DNA of 64,000 nucleotides, taken from positions 186,001-250,000 of the forward strand of contig NZ_VFVY01000007.1 of NCBI RefSeq assembly GCF_006442315.1. The letters are read 5' to 3'. Source of the stretch: Mesorhizobium sp. B2-3-4 (GTDB lineage: Bacteria; Pseudomonadota; Alphaproteobacteria; Rhizobiales; Rhizobiaceae). Both the position numbers and the translations under genes were made by a program. Each line of letters opens with the position of its first letter. Position 1 is the stretch's first letter. Shown piece by piece: positions 1 through 9,903 of the stretch. The notes beneath the pieces were generated by a model. That model had not been told where the DNA came from and searched no databases. It was given only the letters and a program-made list of their open reading frames with translations.

Positions 1-891
1 GGTCCGCTTGTCTCGGCACCGGCGATTGCCGGCACGGTCAACCTCGCCAAGACAGTCATCACGGTTCCCGACAAACTGCCCGGTTCGCTGTCGGCGCTCG
101 ACGTCAAGCACAAGAATGCGCCGGGGCCGGTCAGGGCGCAGGACAAGGCGTTGCGTCCGGCAACGACATCAGGCAAGGGCGGCGGCAGCGGCCTCGCGCT
201 CGATGTCACCGTCAACGCGCCGAACCAGATCTTTATCCAGGGCCGGGGCGTCGACGCCGAACTCGGCGGTTCGCTCAGGCTGACAGGCCCGGCCTCGTCG
301 CCGCAAGCCGTCGGCACCTTCACCTTGCAGCGCGGCCGGCTGTCGATCCTCGGCAAGCGGCTGACCTTCACCGAGGGTACGGTCGGGTTTTCGGGGTCGC
401 TGGTGCCTTACCTCAACCTGACGGCAACGACGACCACGACCGGCGCCACGGTCACCATCGTGGTGTCGGGTGAGGCGACCAATCCGAAATTCACCTTCTC
501 ATCGGTGCCGGCGCTGCCAGAGGACGAGGTGCTGGCGCAATTGATCTTCGGCCGCTCGATGTCGAACCTGTCGCCGCTGCAGATCGCGCAACTGGCGGAG
601 GCAGCCGCGCAATTGGCCGGCGTCGGCGGTTCGACGTCGCTGCTCGAAAACCTGCGCAGCGCCATCGGCGTCGACGATCTCGACGTCACCACCGACGACC
701 AGGGCGGCACGGCCGTCTCGGCCGGCAAATACCTCAACGACCGCACCTATGTGACGATCCAGAAAGGCGACAAACCGGGCTCCGGCAAGGCGACCATCGA
801 CCTCAATGTCGGGCGCGGCGTCAAGTTGCGCGGTGAGGCGACCGATGCCGGCGAGGCCAAGGGTGGCATCTTCTACGAGAAGGAATATTGA
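1..891 (+). CDS. tamB: TamB (DUF490) C-terminal part, cut by window edge
   Basis: The frame is open from base 1, so the start lies outside the window and only the last 296 residues are present. The segment is rich in alternating polar and hydrophobic beta-strand sequence and Gly/Thr runs, and it ends in FYEKEY, like the C-terminus of rhizobial TamB/YtfN proteins. TamB is a very large inner-membrane-anchored protein that spans the periplasm and works with the outer-membrane protein TamA in envelope biogenesis. The C-terminal DUF490 domain seen here is the TamA-interacting end. tamA would be expected to the left. The family call rests on remembered similarity of the end region and on overall composition. 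Confidence 0.85.
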   Translation, partial: GPLVSAPAIAGTVNLAKTVITVPDKLPGSLSALDVKHKNAPGPVRAQDKALRPATTSGKGGGSGLALDVTVNAPNQIFIQGRGVDAELGGSLRLTGPASSPQAVGTFTLQRGRLSILGKRLTFTEGTVGFSGSLVPYLNLTATTTTTGATVTIVVSGEATNPKFTFSSVPALPEDEVLAQLIFGRSMSNLSPLQIAQLAEAAAQLAGVGGSTSLLENLRSAIGVDDLDVTTDDQGGTAVSAGKYLNDRTYVTIQKGDKPGSGKATIDLNVGRGVKLRGEATDAGEAKGGIFYEKEY

Positions 892-981
892 GGGCCTGGC
901 CCTCGTGCTGACCGAAACTGGCGCTGTCCTAACCAGTGTAAATGTCTCAGTTTAATCGCCCGAAGAGATTGGCGAAATCTG

Positions 982-1003
982 GGCGCAATAGCAATTTTGC
1001 GCC
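982..1003. promoter_or_regulatory. Inverted repeat in the tamB / ABC operon gap
   Basis: GGCGCAA (982-988) and TTGCGCC (997-1003) form a 7-bp stem with an 8-nt loop, about 90 bp after the tamB stop. No T-run follows, so it is not a classical terminator; it could be an operator or an mRNA hairpin. The rest of the 250-bp gap (892-1141) contains no gene I can support and presumably holds the promoter of the ABC transporter operon. Confidence 0.35.
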
Positions 1004-1141
1004 AAGACTGTCGCTATCACGCGAACCGGTCCCCTCCCAAAGTTGCACATTCGCTAACATGTTCCCAATCCATGTCGTCTTTGACATCATGGCCTGGATG
1101 CGGAATGTTAATCGGCGGAAAGCCAACAATGGGAGTTAGTC

Positions 1142-2800
1142 ATGACAATTTACAAGAGTAATGGCGACAGCGTTCCGGATCACATCCTGGCGATGGCCGA
1201 AGAAGCCAAGTCGGGTAAGGTCGACCGCCGCGAATTTCTCGCGCTCGCCAGCGTTTTCGGCGCCTCGACGGCGATGGCCTACGGCCTGCTCGGTCTTGCC
1301 GCTCCGACCCCGGCCAAGGCCGAGGACGTGCAGGGCAAGAAGGGCGGCGTCCTGAAAGTGGCGATGTCGGTCAAGGATCCCAAGGATCCGCGCACCGCCG
1401 ACTGGTCGGAAATTTCCAACGCCGAACGCCAGGCGCTCGAGCCGCTGGTGAAATACACCCACCAGTACACTTTCGCGCCCTATCTGCTGGAAAGCTGGGA
1501 CATCAACGACGATGCCACCGAGTACACGCTGCATGTGCGGCCGGGCGTCGAATGGAACAATGGCGACAAGTTCACCGCCGACGACGTGATCTACAATTTC
1601 ACCCGCTGGGCCGACAAGGCGGCGGAAGGCAATTCGATGCCGGGCCGCCTCGGCAGCCTCGTCGACGAGGGTACCAAGAAGCTGCGCGAAGGCTCGGTGG
1701 TCAAGGTCGACGACATGACCGTCAAGCTGAAGCTCTCCAAGCCCGACATCGCCATCATCCCGAACCTGACCGATTATCCGGCGCTCGTCGTCCACAAGAC
1801 TTTCGACGAGAAGGGGGCCAACTTCAAGAACTGCCCGATCGGCACCGGTCCGTTCGAACTCGTCTCCTATGACGTCGGCCAGAAAGTCGTCTACAAGCGC
1901 CGCGAGACCGGCAAGTGGTGGCAGGGCGAAGCCTTCCTCGATGGCGTCGAGTTCATCGACTACGGTACCGATCCGGCAGCGACGGTTTCGGCGTTCGAAT
2001 CGGGCGAGGTGCAGACCAACCACGAAACGACGGCCGACTACGTCAAGATCATCGCCGATGTCGGCGCGCCGCCTTCGGAAGTGGTGACCGCGGCGACCGT
2101 GGTGTCGCGCTTCAACGTCAACGCCAAGCCGTATGGCGACCAGAAGGTGCGTCAGGCGATGTGCCTGGCCGTCGACAATTCGGTCGTGCTGCAACTCGGC
2201 TACGGCAATGCCGGCACGGCTGCTGAAAACCACCATGTCGCGCCGATTCATCCGGAATATGTCGAACTGCCGAAGATCAAGCGCGATGTCGCCAAGGCCA
2301 AGCAGATGCTGACGGAAGCCGGCGTGATCGATTTCGAGCACGAGCTGATCAGCAATGACGAGGACTATCACAAGAACACCACGGACGCGATCGCGGCCCA
2401 GCTGCGCGAGGCCGGCATCAAGGTGAAGCGCACCGTGCTGCCGAGCTCGACCTTCTGGAACGACTGGACCAAGTATCCGTTCTCGGAGACCAACTGGAAC
2501 ATGCGTCCGCTTGGCATCCAGGTCATCGCCATCGCCTACCGCTCGGGCGAAGCCTGGAACGAGACCGCCTATGCCAATCCCGACTTCGACAAGAAGGTCA
2601 ACGAGGCGCTCGGCATCGCCGACGCCGAGAAGCGCAAGGTGGTGATGAAGGACATCGAGCAGATGCTGCAGGATTCCGGCATCATCATCCAGCCCTACTG
2701 GCGCAAGCTCTACATCAACATCAAGCCCGAGGTGAAGAACCACTCGATGCACCCCACCTACGAGCACGACTTCGGCAAGGTCTGGCTCGATCAGGCGTGA
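1142..2800 (+). CDS. Peptide-type ABC transporter substrate-binding protein (SBP family 5)
   Basis: The 552-residue periplasmic receptor of an oligopeptide/dipeptide-class importer captures the ligand and delivers it to the two permeases encoded next. The N-terminus carries a Tat-type signal: R29-R30 in the DRREFLAL motif, a hydrophobic stretch to about residue 54, then a likely cleavage after AKA at residue 60. The mature part follows the SBP_bac_5 plan ([34 protein letters not shown], then lobe 2). The length is normal for the family. A GGGAG ribosome site precedes the ATG. It is first in an operon with both permeases and the ATPase. The true ligand (peptide, opine, amine) cannot be read from sequence. 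Confidence 0.92.
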   Translation: MTIYKSNGDSVPDHILAMAEEAKSGKVDRREFLALASVFGASTAMAYGLLGLAAPTPAKAEDVQGKKGGVLKVAMSVKDPKDPRTADWSEISNAERQALEPLVKYTHQYTFAPYLLESWDINDDATEYTLHVRPGVEWNNGDKFTADDVIYNFTRWADKAAEGNSMPGRLGSLVDEGTKKLREGSVVKVDDMTVKLKLSKPDIAIIPNLTDYPALVVHKTFDEKGANFKNCPIGTGPFELVSYDVGQKVVYKRRETGKWWQGEAFLDGVEFIDYGTDPAATVSAFESGEVQTNHETTADYVKIIADVGAPPSEVVTAATVVSRFNVNAKPYGDQKVRQAMCLAVDNSVVLQLGYGNAGTAAENHHVAPIHPEYVELPKIKRDVAKAKQMLTEAGVIDFEHELISNDEDYHKNTTDAIAAQLREAGIKVKRTVLPSSTFWNDWTKYPFSETNWNMRPLGIQVIAIAYRSGEAWNETAYANPDFDKKVNEALGIADAEKRKVVMKDIEQMLQDSGIIIQPYWRKLYINIKPEVKNHSMHPTYEHDFGKVWLDQA

Positions 2801-2813
2801 CCCGCGACTTGAT

Positions 2814-2843
2814 GAATATGAGGGGCGCGTGCCCCTCATATTC
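2814..2843 (+). promoter_or_regulatory. Perfect hairpin between binding-protein and permease genes
   Basis: A 13-bp arm (GAATATGAGGGGC) and its exact complement flank a GCGT loop, 13 bp after the binding-protein stop. No U-tract follows. This position is typical of operonic hairpins that protect the 3' end of the binding-protein message and cause partial termination, so the receptor is made in excess over membrane components. Confidence 0.7.
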
Positions 2844-2950
2844 GCAGGATCGTCGCCGTTGCACAGGATGCAGCGGCGGCGGGACGTCACAAGGTTTTTC
2901 GAAACAGGGTTGAACCTATCTGACCCCAACCCGGCCGGCAGGGGGGCACA

Positions 2951-3985
2951 ATGTTCGCATTCATCATCAGACGCATCGGCACGATTCTGCTCACGATGCT
3001 GTGCCTGACGCTGGTCGTCTTCTTCCTCGTCAATCTCGAACCCAATCTGAAGAAGCTGGCGATCAGCCAGACCGAAATGCACACATCGGCCGAGCAGCTC
3101 GAAAGCTGGCTGGTCAATCACGGCTATCGCCAGAACTTCTTCGTGCGTTACGGGCAGTGGCTGGGCGTCGTGCCCAAGCAGCCGATCACCGATCCGGCGA
3201 CAGGCAAGACGACGCAGCGCTTCTCCTTCTGCAACGATCCGACCGTCTCGACATTTTCCGGCGTGATCGAGGGCGATTTCGGCTGCTCGACCAAGTTCAA
3301 GACCACGGTCGCGGCCAAGCTGTTCCCGGCGCTCGGCGCCACCGGCATCCTGATGTTCTGGGTGCTGGCGGTGATGGTGCCGGTCTCGCTGCTGATCGGC
3401 ATTCTTGCCGGCATGCGCGAGGGGTCGCGCACCGACCGCGTGCTGTCGGTCGCCTCGATCGCGTCGACGGCGACGCCTGAATATGTGTCGGGCGTCATCT
3501 TCACCGTCGTCTTCGCCTCCTGGCTCGGCTGGCTGAACGGGTCGGCCGCGTCCGCAAGCCAGGGCATCACCTTCTACAATTTCACCCTGCCGGTGATCAC
3601 GCTGGCGATCTACGGCATCGGCTACATCGCGCGCATGACACGCGCCTCGATGGTCGAGGTGATGACGCAGCAATATATCCGCACCGCGCGCCTCAAGGGG
3701 CTTTCCTTCAAGGGCGTCGTGGTCAAGCATGCGCTGCGCAACGCGCTGATCGCGCCGTTCACCGTCATCATGCTGCAATTCCCCTGGCTGCTCACCGGCG
3801 TCGTCATCGTCGAGGTGATGTTCCGCTACCAGGGCTTCGGCTACACGCTGGTCGAGGCCGCCGGCAACAACGACATCGATCTCCTGCTCGGCTGTTCGCT
3901 GGTTTCGGTGTTCATCGTCCTGATCACGCAGCTCATTTCCGATGTCGGCTACGCGTTCCTCAATCCGCGCATCCGGGTTCAGTAG
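2951..3985 (+). CDS. ABC transporter permease, DppB type
   Basis: The 344-residue inner-membrane subunit starts with the usual first helix (FIIRRIGTILLTMLCLTLVVFFLV), then has a periplasmic loop (about residues 30-115) and a five-helix BPD_transp_1 core. The coupling-helix (EAA) region lies near residues 230-265 (RTARLKGLSFKGVVVKHALRNAL). The periplasmic loop is longer than in E. coli DppB. A strong G-rich ribosome site precedes the ATG. The gene is followed after 11 bp by the partner permease. Together they form the translocation channel for the ligand of the upstream binding protein. Confidence 0.93.
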   Translation: MFAFIIRRIGTILLTMLCLTLVVFFLVNLEPNLKKLAISQTEMHTSAEQLESWLVNHGYRQNFFVRYGQWLGVVPKQPITDPATGKTTQRFSFCNDPTVSTFSGVIEGDFGCSTKFKTTVAAKLFPALGATGILMFWVLAVMVPVSLLIGILAGMREGSRTDRVLSVASIASTATPEYVSGVIFTVVFASWLGWLNGSAASASQGITFYNFTLPVITLAIYGIGYIARMTRASMVEVMTQQYIRTARLKGLSFKGVVVKHALRNALIAPFTVIMLQFPWLLTGVVIVEVMFRYQGFGYTLVEAAGNNDIDLLLGCSLVSVFIVLITQLISDVGYAFLNPRIRVQ

Positions 3986-3996
3986 GGAGAAGGCGC

Positions 3997-5154
3997 ATGC
4001 AAGCTCAATATATCGGCGCCTCTACCATCATCCTCGAAGTGCTCTGGCGCTTCTGGCCGGTCTGGGTCGCGCTTTTCATCGTCATGGGCTCGAGCTTCCT
4101 CTACAAGAAGAAGCTGGCGCTTTACGGCCAGCTGTTCGACAGCGGCGTCGGCATAGCCGGGGTGTTCATCTGCCTGTTCTGGCTGTTCACGGCAATCTTC
4201 GCCTCGACCATCTCGCCTTTCGATCCGCTCGGCCAGATCCCGATCATGAAGGATACGCTGCCGGGCGCCATCGAGCCGCAATCGGGGCTCGCCTACCTGT
4301 TCGGCGGCGACAAGCTGGCGCGCGACGTCTTTTCGCGCATGGTCTATGGCAGCCAGATCGTGCTGATCATCGCTCCGGCGGCGACCGGCTTCGCGCTGAT
4401 GGTCGGCATCACGCTCGGCCTGCCGGCCGGCTATTATGGCGGCAAGATCGATTCCATCCTGTCGTTCCTGGCCAACCTCGTGCTGGCCTTCCCGGTCATC
4501 CTTTTGTTCTACCTGCTGGTGACACCGGGCATCATGGACACGCCGATACCCTACGCGCTGGCCGGCGTCTTCTTCCTGTTTCCGATCATCTTCTTCAGCG
4601 TGCTGTTCTGGACGCGATACAAGAACCGGCCCGACCGGATCTATATCCTGCTTGGCCTGACGCTTCTGATCGGCGGCTGGATTTATGTCGGCCTCGTCTT
4701 CGACAGGGATCCGCTGAAGATCGTGCACATCGATCCCAACCAGCTCAACATCTTCGTGGCTGTCGTCTTCGCCTCCAGCCCCGGCGTGTTCCGCATCGTG
4801 CGCGGCCTGACCATGGACATCAAGACGCGCGACTATGTGGCGGCGGCGCAGACGCGCGGTGAATCGCCCTGGTACATCATGCTGTGGGAAATCCTGCCCA
4901 ACGCACGCGGGCCGCTGATCGTCGATGCCTGCCTGCGCATCGGCTACACCACGATCCTGCTCGGCACGCTGGGCTATTTCGGCCTGGGCCTCGCGCCCGA
5001 GAGCCCGGACTGGGGCACGGCGATCAAGGACGCCAGCCGCCTGCTGCGTTCCTTTATCCACCCGGCGCTGCCGCCGACGATCGCGCTGATGTCGTTCGTG
5101 CTGGGTCTCAACCTGCTCGCCGACTCGCTGCGTGAACAATCGATGAAGGATTGA
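3997..5154 (+). CDS. ABC transporter permease, DppC type
   Basis: This 385-residue second permease of the peptide-class importer has an OppC-like N-terminal helix followed by the SPFDP segment, and a core with the coupling helix near residues 270-305 (RDYVAAAQTRGESPWYIMLWEILPNARGP). It is longer than typical DppC (about 300 residues). An extra helix lies at the N-terminus, and an inserted pair of hydrophobic segments with a charged loop lies around residues 190-245, before the EAA region. The reading frame is intact, so this looks like a subfamily trait. It starts 11 bp after the first permease and is clearly in the same operon. Confidence 0.92.
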   Translation: MQAQYIGASTIILEVLWRFWPVWVALFIVMGSSFLYKKKLALYGQLFDSGVGIAGVFICLFWLFTAIFASTISPFDPLGQIPIMKDTLPGAIEPQSGLAYLFGGDKLARDVFSRMVYGSQIVLIIAPAATGFALMVGITLGLPAGYYGGKIDSILSFLANLVLAFPVILLFYLLVTPGIMDTPIPYALAGVFFLFPIIFFSVLFWTRYKNRPDRIYILLGLTLLIGGWIYVGLVFDRDPLKIVHIDPNQLNIFVAVVFASSPGVFRIVRGLTMDIKTRDYVAAAQTRGESPWYIMLWEILPNARGPLIVDACLRIGYTTILLGTLGYFGLGLAPESPDWGTAIKDASRLLRSFIHPALPPTIALMSFVLGLNLLADSLREQSMKD

Positions 5155-5205
5155 CGGCGGGGTCCAAGACCCCACCTGGCCAGAACTTAAGGATTGGAGC
5201 GACCC

Positions 5206-7524
5206 ATGAACGAGGCAGTTCGAAATCCGGCACAGCCGATCATCGAGATCGAGAACCTTTCGATCTCCTTCTTTACCCGCAAGGGCGAGATACCGGCGGT
5301 GATGGATTTTTCCTGCACCGTCATGCCCGGCGAGGCGATGGGCATCGTCGGCGAATCCGGCTGCGGCAAGTCCACCGTGTCGCTCGGCATCATGCGCGAC
5401 CTCTCCAACATCGGGAAGATCGTCGGCGGCAAGATCAAGTTCCAGGGCAAGGACATGGGCGAGCTCTCCGAGGAGGAGCTGCGCGCCATCCGCGGCAACC
5501 AGATCGCCATGATCTACCAGGAGCCGATGGCGAGCCTCAACCCGGCCATGAAGATCGGCCAGCAACTGATGGAAGTACCGCTGATCCACGACAAGGTGTC
5601 GAAGGAAGAGGCTTATTCCAGGGCGCTCGAAATGGTGCGCTCGGTCAAGCTTCCCGATCCCGAGCGCATGATGCGTTCCTACCCGCACCAGCTCTCCGGC
5701 GGCCAGCAACAGCGCATCGTCATCGCCATGGCGCTGCTGTCGAAGCCGGCGCTGCTTCTGCTCGACGAGCCGACGACGGCGCTCGACGTGACGGTGGAGG
5801 CGGGCATCGTCGAACTGGTCAAGGGTCTGGGCGAGAAGTTCGGCACCTCGATGATCTTCGTGTCGCACAATCTGGGCCTGATCCTGGAAACCTGCGACAA
5901 GATCACGGTGATGTATTCGGGCGAGGCGGTCGAGACCGGCAAGATCAAGGACGTGTTCGACCGGATGCGCCATCCCTATACGCAAGGGTTGTTCCGCTCG
6001 ATCCCGCTGCCGGGCGCCGACAAGAATTCGCGACCGCTGATCTCGATCCCCGGACAGCTGCCTTTGCCGCATGAGCGGCCGAAGGGTTGCAATTTCGGTC
6101 CACGCTGCCACCATTTCGTCGAGGGCGTCTGCAACGCGGCCGAAATCCCGATGATCGAGGTTGCCGGCCACGAGGGTCATTTCTCGCGCTGTGTGCGTTT
6201 TAACGAGATCGACTGGGAAGCACTGCCGCCCGGCGCCAAGAAGGTCAACGAGAAGGTGGTGCCCGGCGCGCCCGTGCTCAAGATCGAGGACCTGAGGAAG
6301 TACTACAAGGTCGGCGGCAGCGAGGTGTTCGGCTCGAGCGATGGCCGCGTCGTCAAGGCCAACGAGACGATCTCGTTCACCGCGCGCGAATCCGAGACCG
6401 TCGCCATCGTCGGCGAATCCGGCTGCGGGAAATCGACGTTGGCCAAGGTGCTCCTCGGGCTCGAGACCGCGAGTTCCGGAACGGTGTCGCTCTCGAACAA
6501 GGAGATACAGTCGACCGGCATCGAGAGCCGCGGCGTCGACACGGTGTCGTCGATCCAGATGGTGTTCCAGAACCCGTTCGACACGCTGAACCCCAGCCAT
6601 TCGGTCGGCTCGCAGATCATCCGTACGCTGGAGAAGTTCAATGTCGGCAAGACGGTCGCCGACCGGCGCAAGCGCATGCTGGAACTGCTCGACCTGGTGA
6701 AGCTGCCGCGCGCCTTCGAAACCCGCAAGCCGCGCCAGCTTTCCGGCGGCCAGAAGCAGCGCATCGGCGTGGCGCGCGCCTTTGCCGGCGATGCCAAGGT
6801 GGTGGTGGCCGACGAGCCGGTTTCGGCGCTCGACGTCTCGGTGCAGGCGGCGGTGACCGAACTTTTGATGGACATCCAGCGCAAGAACAAGACGACGATG
6901 CTGTTCATCAGCCACGATCTGTCGGTCGTGCGCTACATCGCCGACCGCGTCGTCGTCATGTATCTGGGCTATATCGTCGAGCAGGGCACGACCGACCAGA
7001 TCTTCGCGCCGCCCTATCACCCCTATACAGAGGCGCTGCTGTCGGCGATCCCGATCGCCGACACCAGCGTGGTCAAGAAACACATCGTGCTCGAAGGCGA
7101 CATTCCCTCGGCGATGAACCCGCCCACCGGTTGCCCGTTCCAGACGCGCTGCGGCTACAAGAAGCTGGTTCCCGATAATCTCTGCGAGACCAAGGTGCCG
7201 CCGGTCAAGAACCTGGGCGACGGCCATATGAGCCTGTGCTGGCTCTCGGACGACGTGCTCAAGACCATGGAACCGGTGATCAAGTTCGACAAGGAGCACG
7301 CCGCCCATGAAGGCGTGCCGGATGATGCGCACGGCGCCGGACCGGGTTCGGCCGGGACAGCGCCCAACCGGCCGCGCGGCAAAACGGGCAGCCCGGAAGC
7401 CGACCAGATCGGGGACGCGGTGGAGCAAAGCGAGGCTGGCATGCGAGCCCGTCGCCACGAAGTGCGCGACGAGGTTTCTGAAACCGGTGTGTCAAAGCCA
7501 AAGGATACGACAAGGCGGCACTGA
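5206..7524 (+). CDS. Fused double ATPase of a peptide-type ABC importer (DppD-DppF fusion)
   Basis: One 772-residue chain carries both nucleotide-binding domains of the importer. Domain 1 has Walker A GESGCGKST at residues 49-57, signature LSGGQ near 163 and Walker B LLLLDEP near 185. Domain 2 has Walker A near 402, signature LSGGQ near 511 and Walker B VVADEP near 536. After each domain comes an oligo_HPY Cys-rich tail (GCNFGPRC...C...C and GCPFQTRC...C...C). The last 70 residues are charged, low-complexity and family-atypical. I chose the ATG at 5206, preceded by AAGGATTGGAG, over a TTG at 5194. The fusion matches a single ATPase gene for two permeases. Confidence 0.93.
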   Translation: MNEAVRNPAQPIIEIENLSISFFTRKGEIPAVMDFSCTVMPGEAMGIVGESGCGKSTVSLGIMRDLSNIGKIVGGKIKFQGKDMGELSEEELRAIRGNQIAMIYQEPMASLNPAMKIGQQLMEVPLIHDKVSKEEAYSRALEMVRSVKLPDPERMMRSYPHQLSGGQQQRIVIAMALLSKPALLLLDEPTTALDVTVEAGIVELVKGLGEKFGTSMIFVSHNLGLILETCDKITVMYSGEAVETGKIKDVFDRMRHPYTQGLFRSIPLPGADKNSRPLISIPGQLPLPHERPKGCNFGPRCHHFVEGVCNAAEIPMIEVAGHEGHFSRCVRFNEIDWEALPPGAKKVNEKVVPGAPVLKIEDLRKYYKVGGSEVFGSSDGRVVKANETISFTARESETVAIVGESGCGKSTLAKVLLGLETASSGTVSLSNKEIQSTGIESRGVDTVSSIQMVFQNPFDTLNPSHSVGSQIIRTLEKFNVGKTVADRRKRMLELLDLVKLPRAFETRKPRQLSGGQKQRIGVARAFAGDAKVVVADEPVSALDVSVQAAVTELLMDIQRKNKTTMLFISHDLSVVRYIADRVVVMYLGYIVEQGTTDQIFAPPYHPYTEALLSAIPIADTSVVKKHIVLEGDIPSAMNPPTGCPFQTRCGYKKLVPDNLCETKVPPVKNLGDGHMSLCWLSDDVLKTMEPVIKFDKEHAAHEGVPDDAHGAGPGSAGTAPNRPRGKTGSPEADQIGDAVEQSEAGMRARRHEVRDEVSETGVSKPKDTTRRH

Positions 7525-7537
7525 CGCGGGCCGTATG

Positions 7538-8128
7538 TCAGTTGCCGCACTGCCTTAGCTGCGCGTCATAGTCTCGCGCCATCTTGTCCGTCGCCCTGGC
7601 ATAGCTCTGGACGCCGGCGTCGCCACGGTTGCCCCGGCCATAGGCTGTCCAGCCGAGATAATAGGCGAGATAGAGGTTGTAGGTGTCGTTGCGGGCGACG
7701 CCGTAGGTGTCCGCCGTCTTGGAATGATACCAGCCGACGAAATCGACGGCGTCGGCGAATTTCGTGCGCCGGGCGGCCCAGTTGCCGGTTTCTCGCTGAT
7801 ATTGCGACCAGGTGCCGTCCAGCGCCTGCGAGAAGCCGGTGGCGGTCGAGACGTGCTTCCACGGGATGAAGCCGAGCAGCTTGGTGCGCGGTGGCCGGGC
7901 ATTGCTCTTGAAGCCGGATTCCTTGCGCACGGTGGCCATCAGCACCGGTACCGGCACACCATATTTCTGCGACGCGCGCTCGGCAGCCGACTGCCAGTTG
8001 TCGAACCAGCCGTCATTCTGGTCGAAGACGGCGCAGACATTGTTGATGTGGCTGGGCGCGGTGGCGCAAGCCGAAAGCGCCAGCAGCGCGCAAACCGCTA
8101 CGATTTTACTAAAACTCGACCTACGCAT
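7538..8128 (-). CDS. Lytic-transglycosylase-like (SLT domain) lipoprotein
   Basis: The product has 196 residues, with a lipoprotein signal ending in the lipobox LSAC at about residue 20, so it is predicted to be lipid-anchored in the envelope. The body resembles the SLT/goose-lysozyme fold: a candidate catalytic Glu in VRKESGFKSNARP near residue 70, a GFSQALDGTWSQY segment corresponding to the G(x)MQ region, and a Tyr-rich helix (YNLYLAYYLGWTAYGRG). Such enzymes cleave the MurNAc-GlcNAc bond of peptidoglycan. It is convergent with the ATPase gene, only 13 bp away, and transcribed alone. The enzymatic assignment rests on fold motifs only. Confidence 0.82.
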   Translation of the reverse strand: MRRSSFSKIVAVCALLALSACATAPSHINNVCAVFDQNDGWFDNWQSAAERASQKYGVPVPVLMATVRKESGFKSNARPPRTKLLGFIPWKHVSTATGFSQALDGTWSQYQRETGNWAARRTKFADAVDFVGWYHSKTADTYGVARNDTYNLYLAYYLGWTAYGRGNRGDAGVQSYARATDKMARDYDAQLRQCGN

Positions 8129-8337
8129 GGCAGGAGCAATAGGCCGAAATCATAAAGGGAATCTTGCGGCCGCCGTTAACTGCTCGCGGCGGTTTGCCGA
8201 CTGCGAAGACATACTGTTAGGATAACGTCGTATTCCGTCGCTTTTTATATACTGTCTCTGCAAAAATGCCGCCGTGGCTAAAATCACGCCCGCAGATGGC
8301 GTATTTCTGACAGCCTGCCGGATTTGCCAGGGCTTTG

Positions 8338-9885
8338 ATGCCGGGCATGAACGAACCTAGACGCAAACGCGGCGCCGAGCGCACCAGCAACCGGGGACCG
8401 GCCGCCATCCCGCAATTGCCGCTCCGGCGGGTGACCAATCCTTACCCGCCAATGGCCTTGCTGTCGCCCGACCAGATCGAGGCGATCCATCAGGCGTCGA
8501 TACACATTCTGGAGAATTTCGGCATCGAGGTGATGAGCCCTCGGGCGCTATCGCTGTTCGAGAAGGCCGGCGCCAAGGTCGACCACGCCTCGGCCAATGT
8601 CCGTGTCGATCGCGGCATGGTCGATGAGGCGCTGAGGACGACGCGGGCAAACTATGTGCTGACGCCGCGCAATCCGGCCAATGCCATTCATCTGGGCGGC
8701 AACACCATCAATTTCACGCTGGTCGCGGGGCCACCCAACGTGCACGACATGGAGCGCGGCCGGCGTGCCGGGAATCTGCGCGACTATGCCGACCTCACCC
8801 GGCTGGCGCAGCATTTCAACTGCGTGCACATGCTCGGCAACCAGGTCTGCGCGCCGGTCGAGTTGCCGGCGAACTCGCGCCATCTCGACACCTACTTCAC
8901 CAATCTGACGCTGACCGACAAGAGTTTCCATGTTTCGGCGATCGGCCGGGGCAGGGCGCTGGACGGCATCGAGATGATGGCGATTTCGCGTGGACTGACA
9001 CTGGACCAGATGCGCGATGACCCCGGCATCGCCACCATCATCTCGGTCAACTCGCCGCGCCGCTTCGACGAGATGATGGCCGAGGGGCTGATGACGATGG
9101 CCGAGTTCGGCCAGTCGGTAGCGGTGACGCCGTTCACGCTGATGGGGGCGATGAGCCCGGTGACGCTGGCCGGCGCGCTTGCGCAGCAGAATGCCGAGGC
9201 GCTGTTCGGCGTCGTGCTGACGCAACTGGTGCGTCCGGGCGCGCCCGTCATGTACGGCGCCTTCACCTCCAATGTCGACATGAAGTCCGGCGCGCCGGCC
9301 TTCGGCACACCCGAAAACACCAAGGCCAACATCGCCTCGGGACAATTGGCGCGGCGCTATGGCCTGCCATACCGCACGACGCCGGGGTCCGCCTCCAACG
9401 CCGCCGACGCGCAGGGCGCCTATGAGACGCTGATGGCGCTATGGGGCGCGGTCCTTGGTCACGGCAATCTCGTCTACCATGCCGCCGGCTGGCAGGAGGG
9501 CGGGCTGACGGCGTCGTTCGAGAAATTCATCATCGATGTCGAGATGATCCAGCACATGATGGAATTCCTGCGCCCGATCGTGGTCGACGAGGCCGAGCTT
9601 GCCGTCGAGGCGCTGGGGGCGGTGCCGACCGGCGGTCATTTCTTCGGCGAGCCGCACACGCTGGAGCGCTACGCCACGGCTTTCTACCAGCCGATGCTGT
9701 CCAACTGGCAGAATTTCGAAGCCTGGCAGGAGGCCGGCGGCCTCGACACGACGGCCCGGGCGACGCGACTTTGGAAGAAGGCGCTTGAAGAGTATGCCGA
9801 GCCGGCGATGGATGTTTCCGTGCGCGAGGCGCTGGAGGCCTATGTCATCAGGCGCAAGGAAGCGATCGGGTCGGGTGAGCCGTGA
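8338..9885 (+). CDS. MttB-family (trimethylamine/betaine) methyltransferase, non-pyrrolysine
   Basis: The 515-residue member of the MttB superfamily forms a TIM-barrel methyltransferase that demethylates quaternary or tertiary amines onto a corrinoid protein in characterised members. Characteristic stretches include HQASIHILENFGIEVMSPRALSLFEKAGAKVD near the N-terminus and YRTTPGSASNAADAQGAYETLMALWGAV in the second half. There is no in-frame amber codon, so it belongs to the large pyrrolysine-free branch. The next gene downstream is a FAD/GcvT demethylase. The substrate is probably a methylated amine such as a betaine. I chose ATG 8338 (AGGG five bases upstream); ATG 8347 is possible. No corrinoid protein gene lies alongside. 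Confidence 0.88.
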   Translation: MPGMNEPRRKRGAERTSNRGPAAIPQLPLRRVTNPYPPMALLSPDQIEAIHQASIHILENFGIEVMSPRALSLFEKAGAKVDHASANVRVDRGMVDEALRTTRANYVLTPRNPANAIHLGGNTINFTLVAGPPNVHDMERGRRAGNLRDYADLTRLAQHFNCVHMLGNQVCAPVELPANSRHLDTYFTNLTLTDKSFHVSAIGRGRALDGIEMMAISRGLTLDQMRDDPGIATIISVNSPRRFDEMMAEGLMTMAEFGQSVAVTPFTLMGAMSPVTLAGALAQQNAEALFGVVLTQLVRPGAPVMYGAFTSNVDMKSGAPAFGTPENTKANIASGQLARRYGLPYRTTPGSASNAADAQGAYETLMALWGAVLGHGNLVYHAAGWQEGGLTASFEKFIIDVEMIQHMMEFLRPIVVDEAELAVEALGAVPTGGHFFGEPHTLERYATAFYQPMLSNWQNFEAWQEAGGLDTTARATRLWKKALEEYAEPAMDVSVREALEAYVIRRKEAIGSGEP

Positions 9886-9903
9886 GTTATTTGGCGTCGG
9901 CCC

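Noticed and set aside
1136-3778. 880-residue minus-strand frame
   Set aside because: It lies antisense to the binding protein and first permease, is rich in Arg/His/Asp, lacks any domain, and reflects high GC in the third codon position of the real genes.
3979-7458. 1159-residue minus-strand frame
   Set aside because: It is antisense to the DppC-type permease and fused ATPase genes, low-complexity and without motifs.
8338-9885. Pyrrolysine-containing methyltransferase
   Set aside because: There is no in-frame TAG codon, and no pyl genes are seen.
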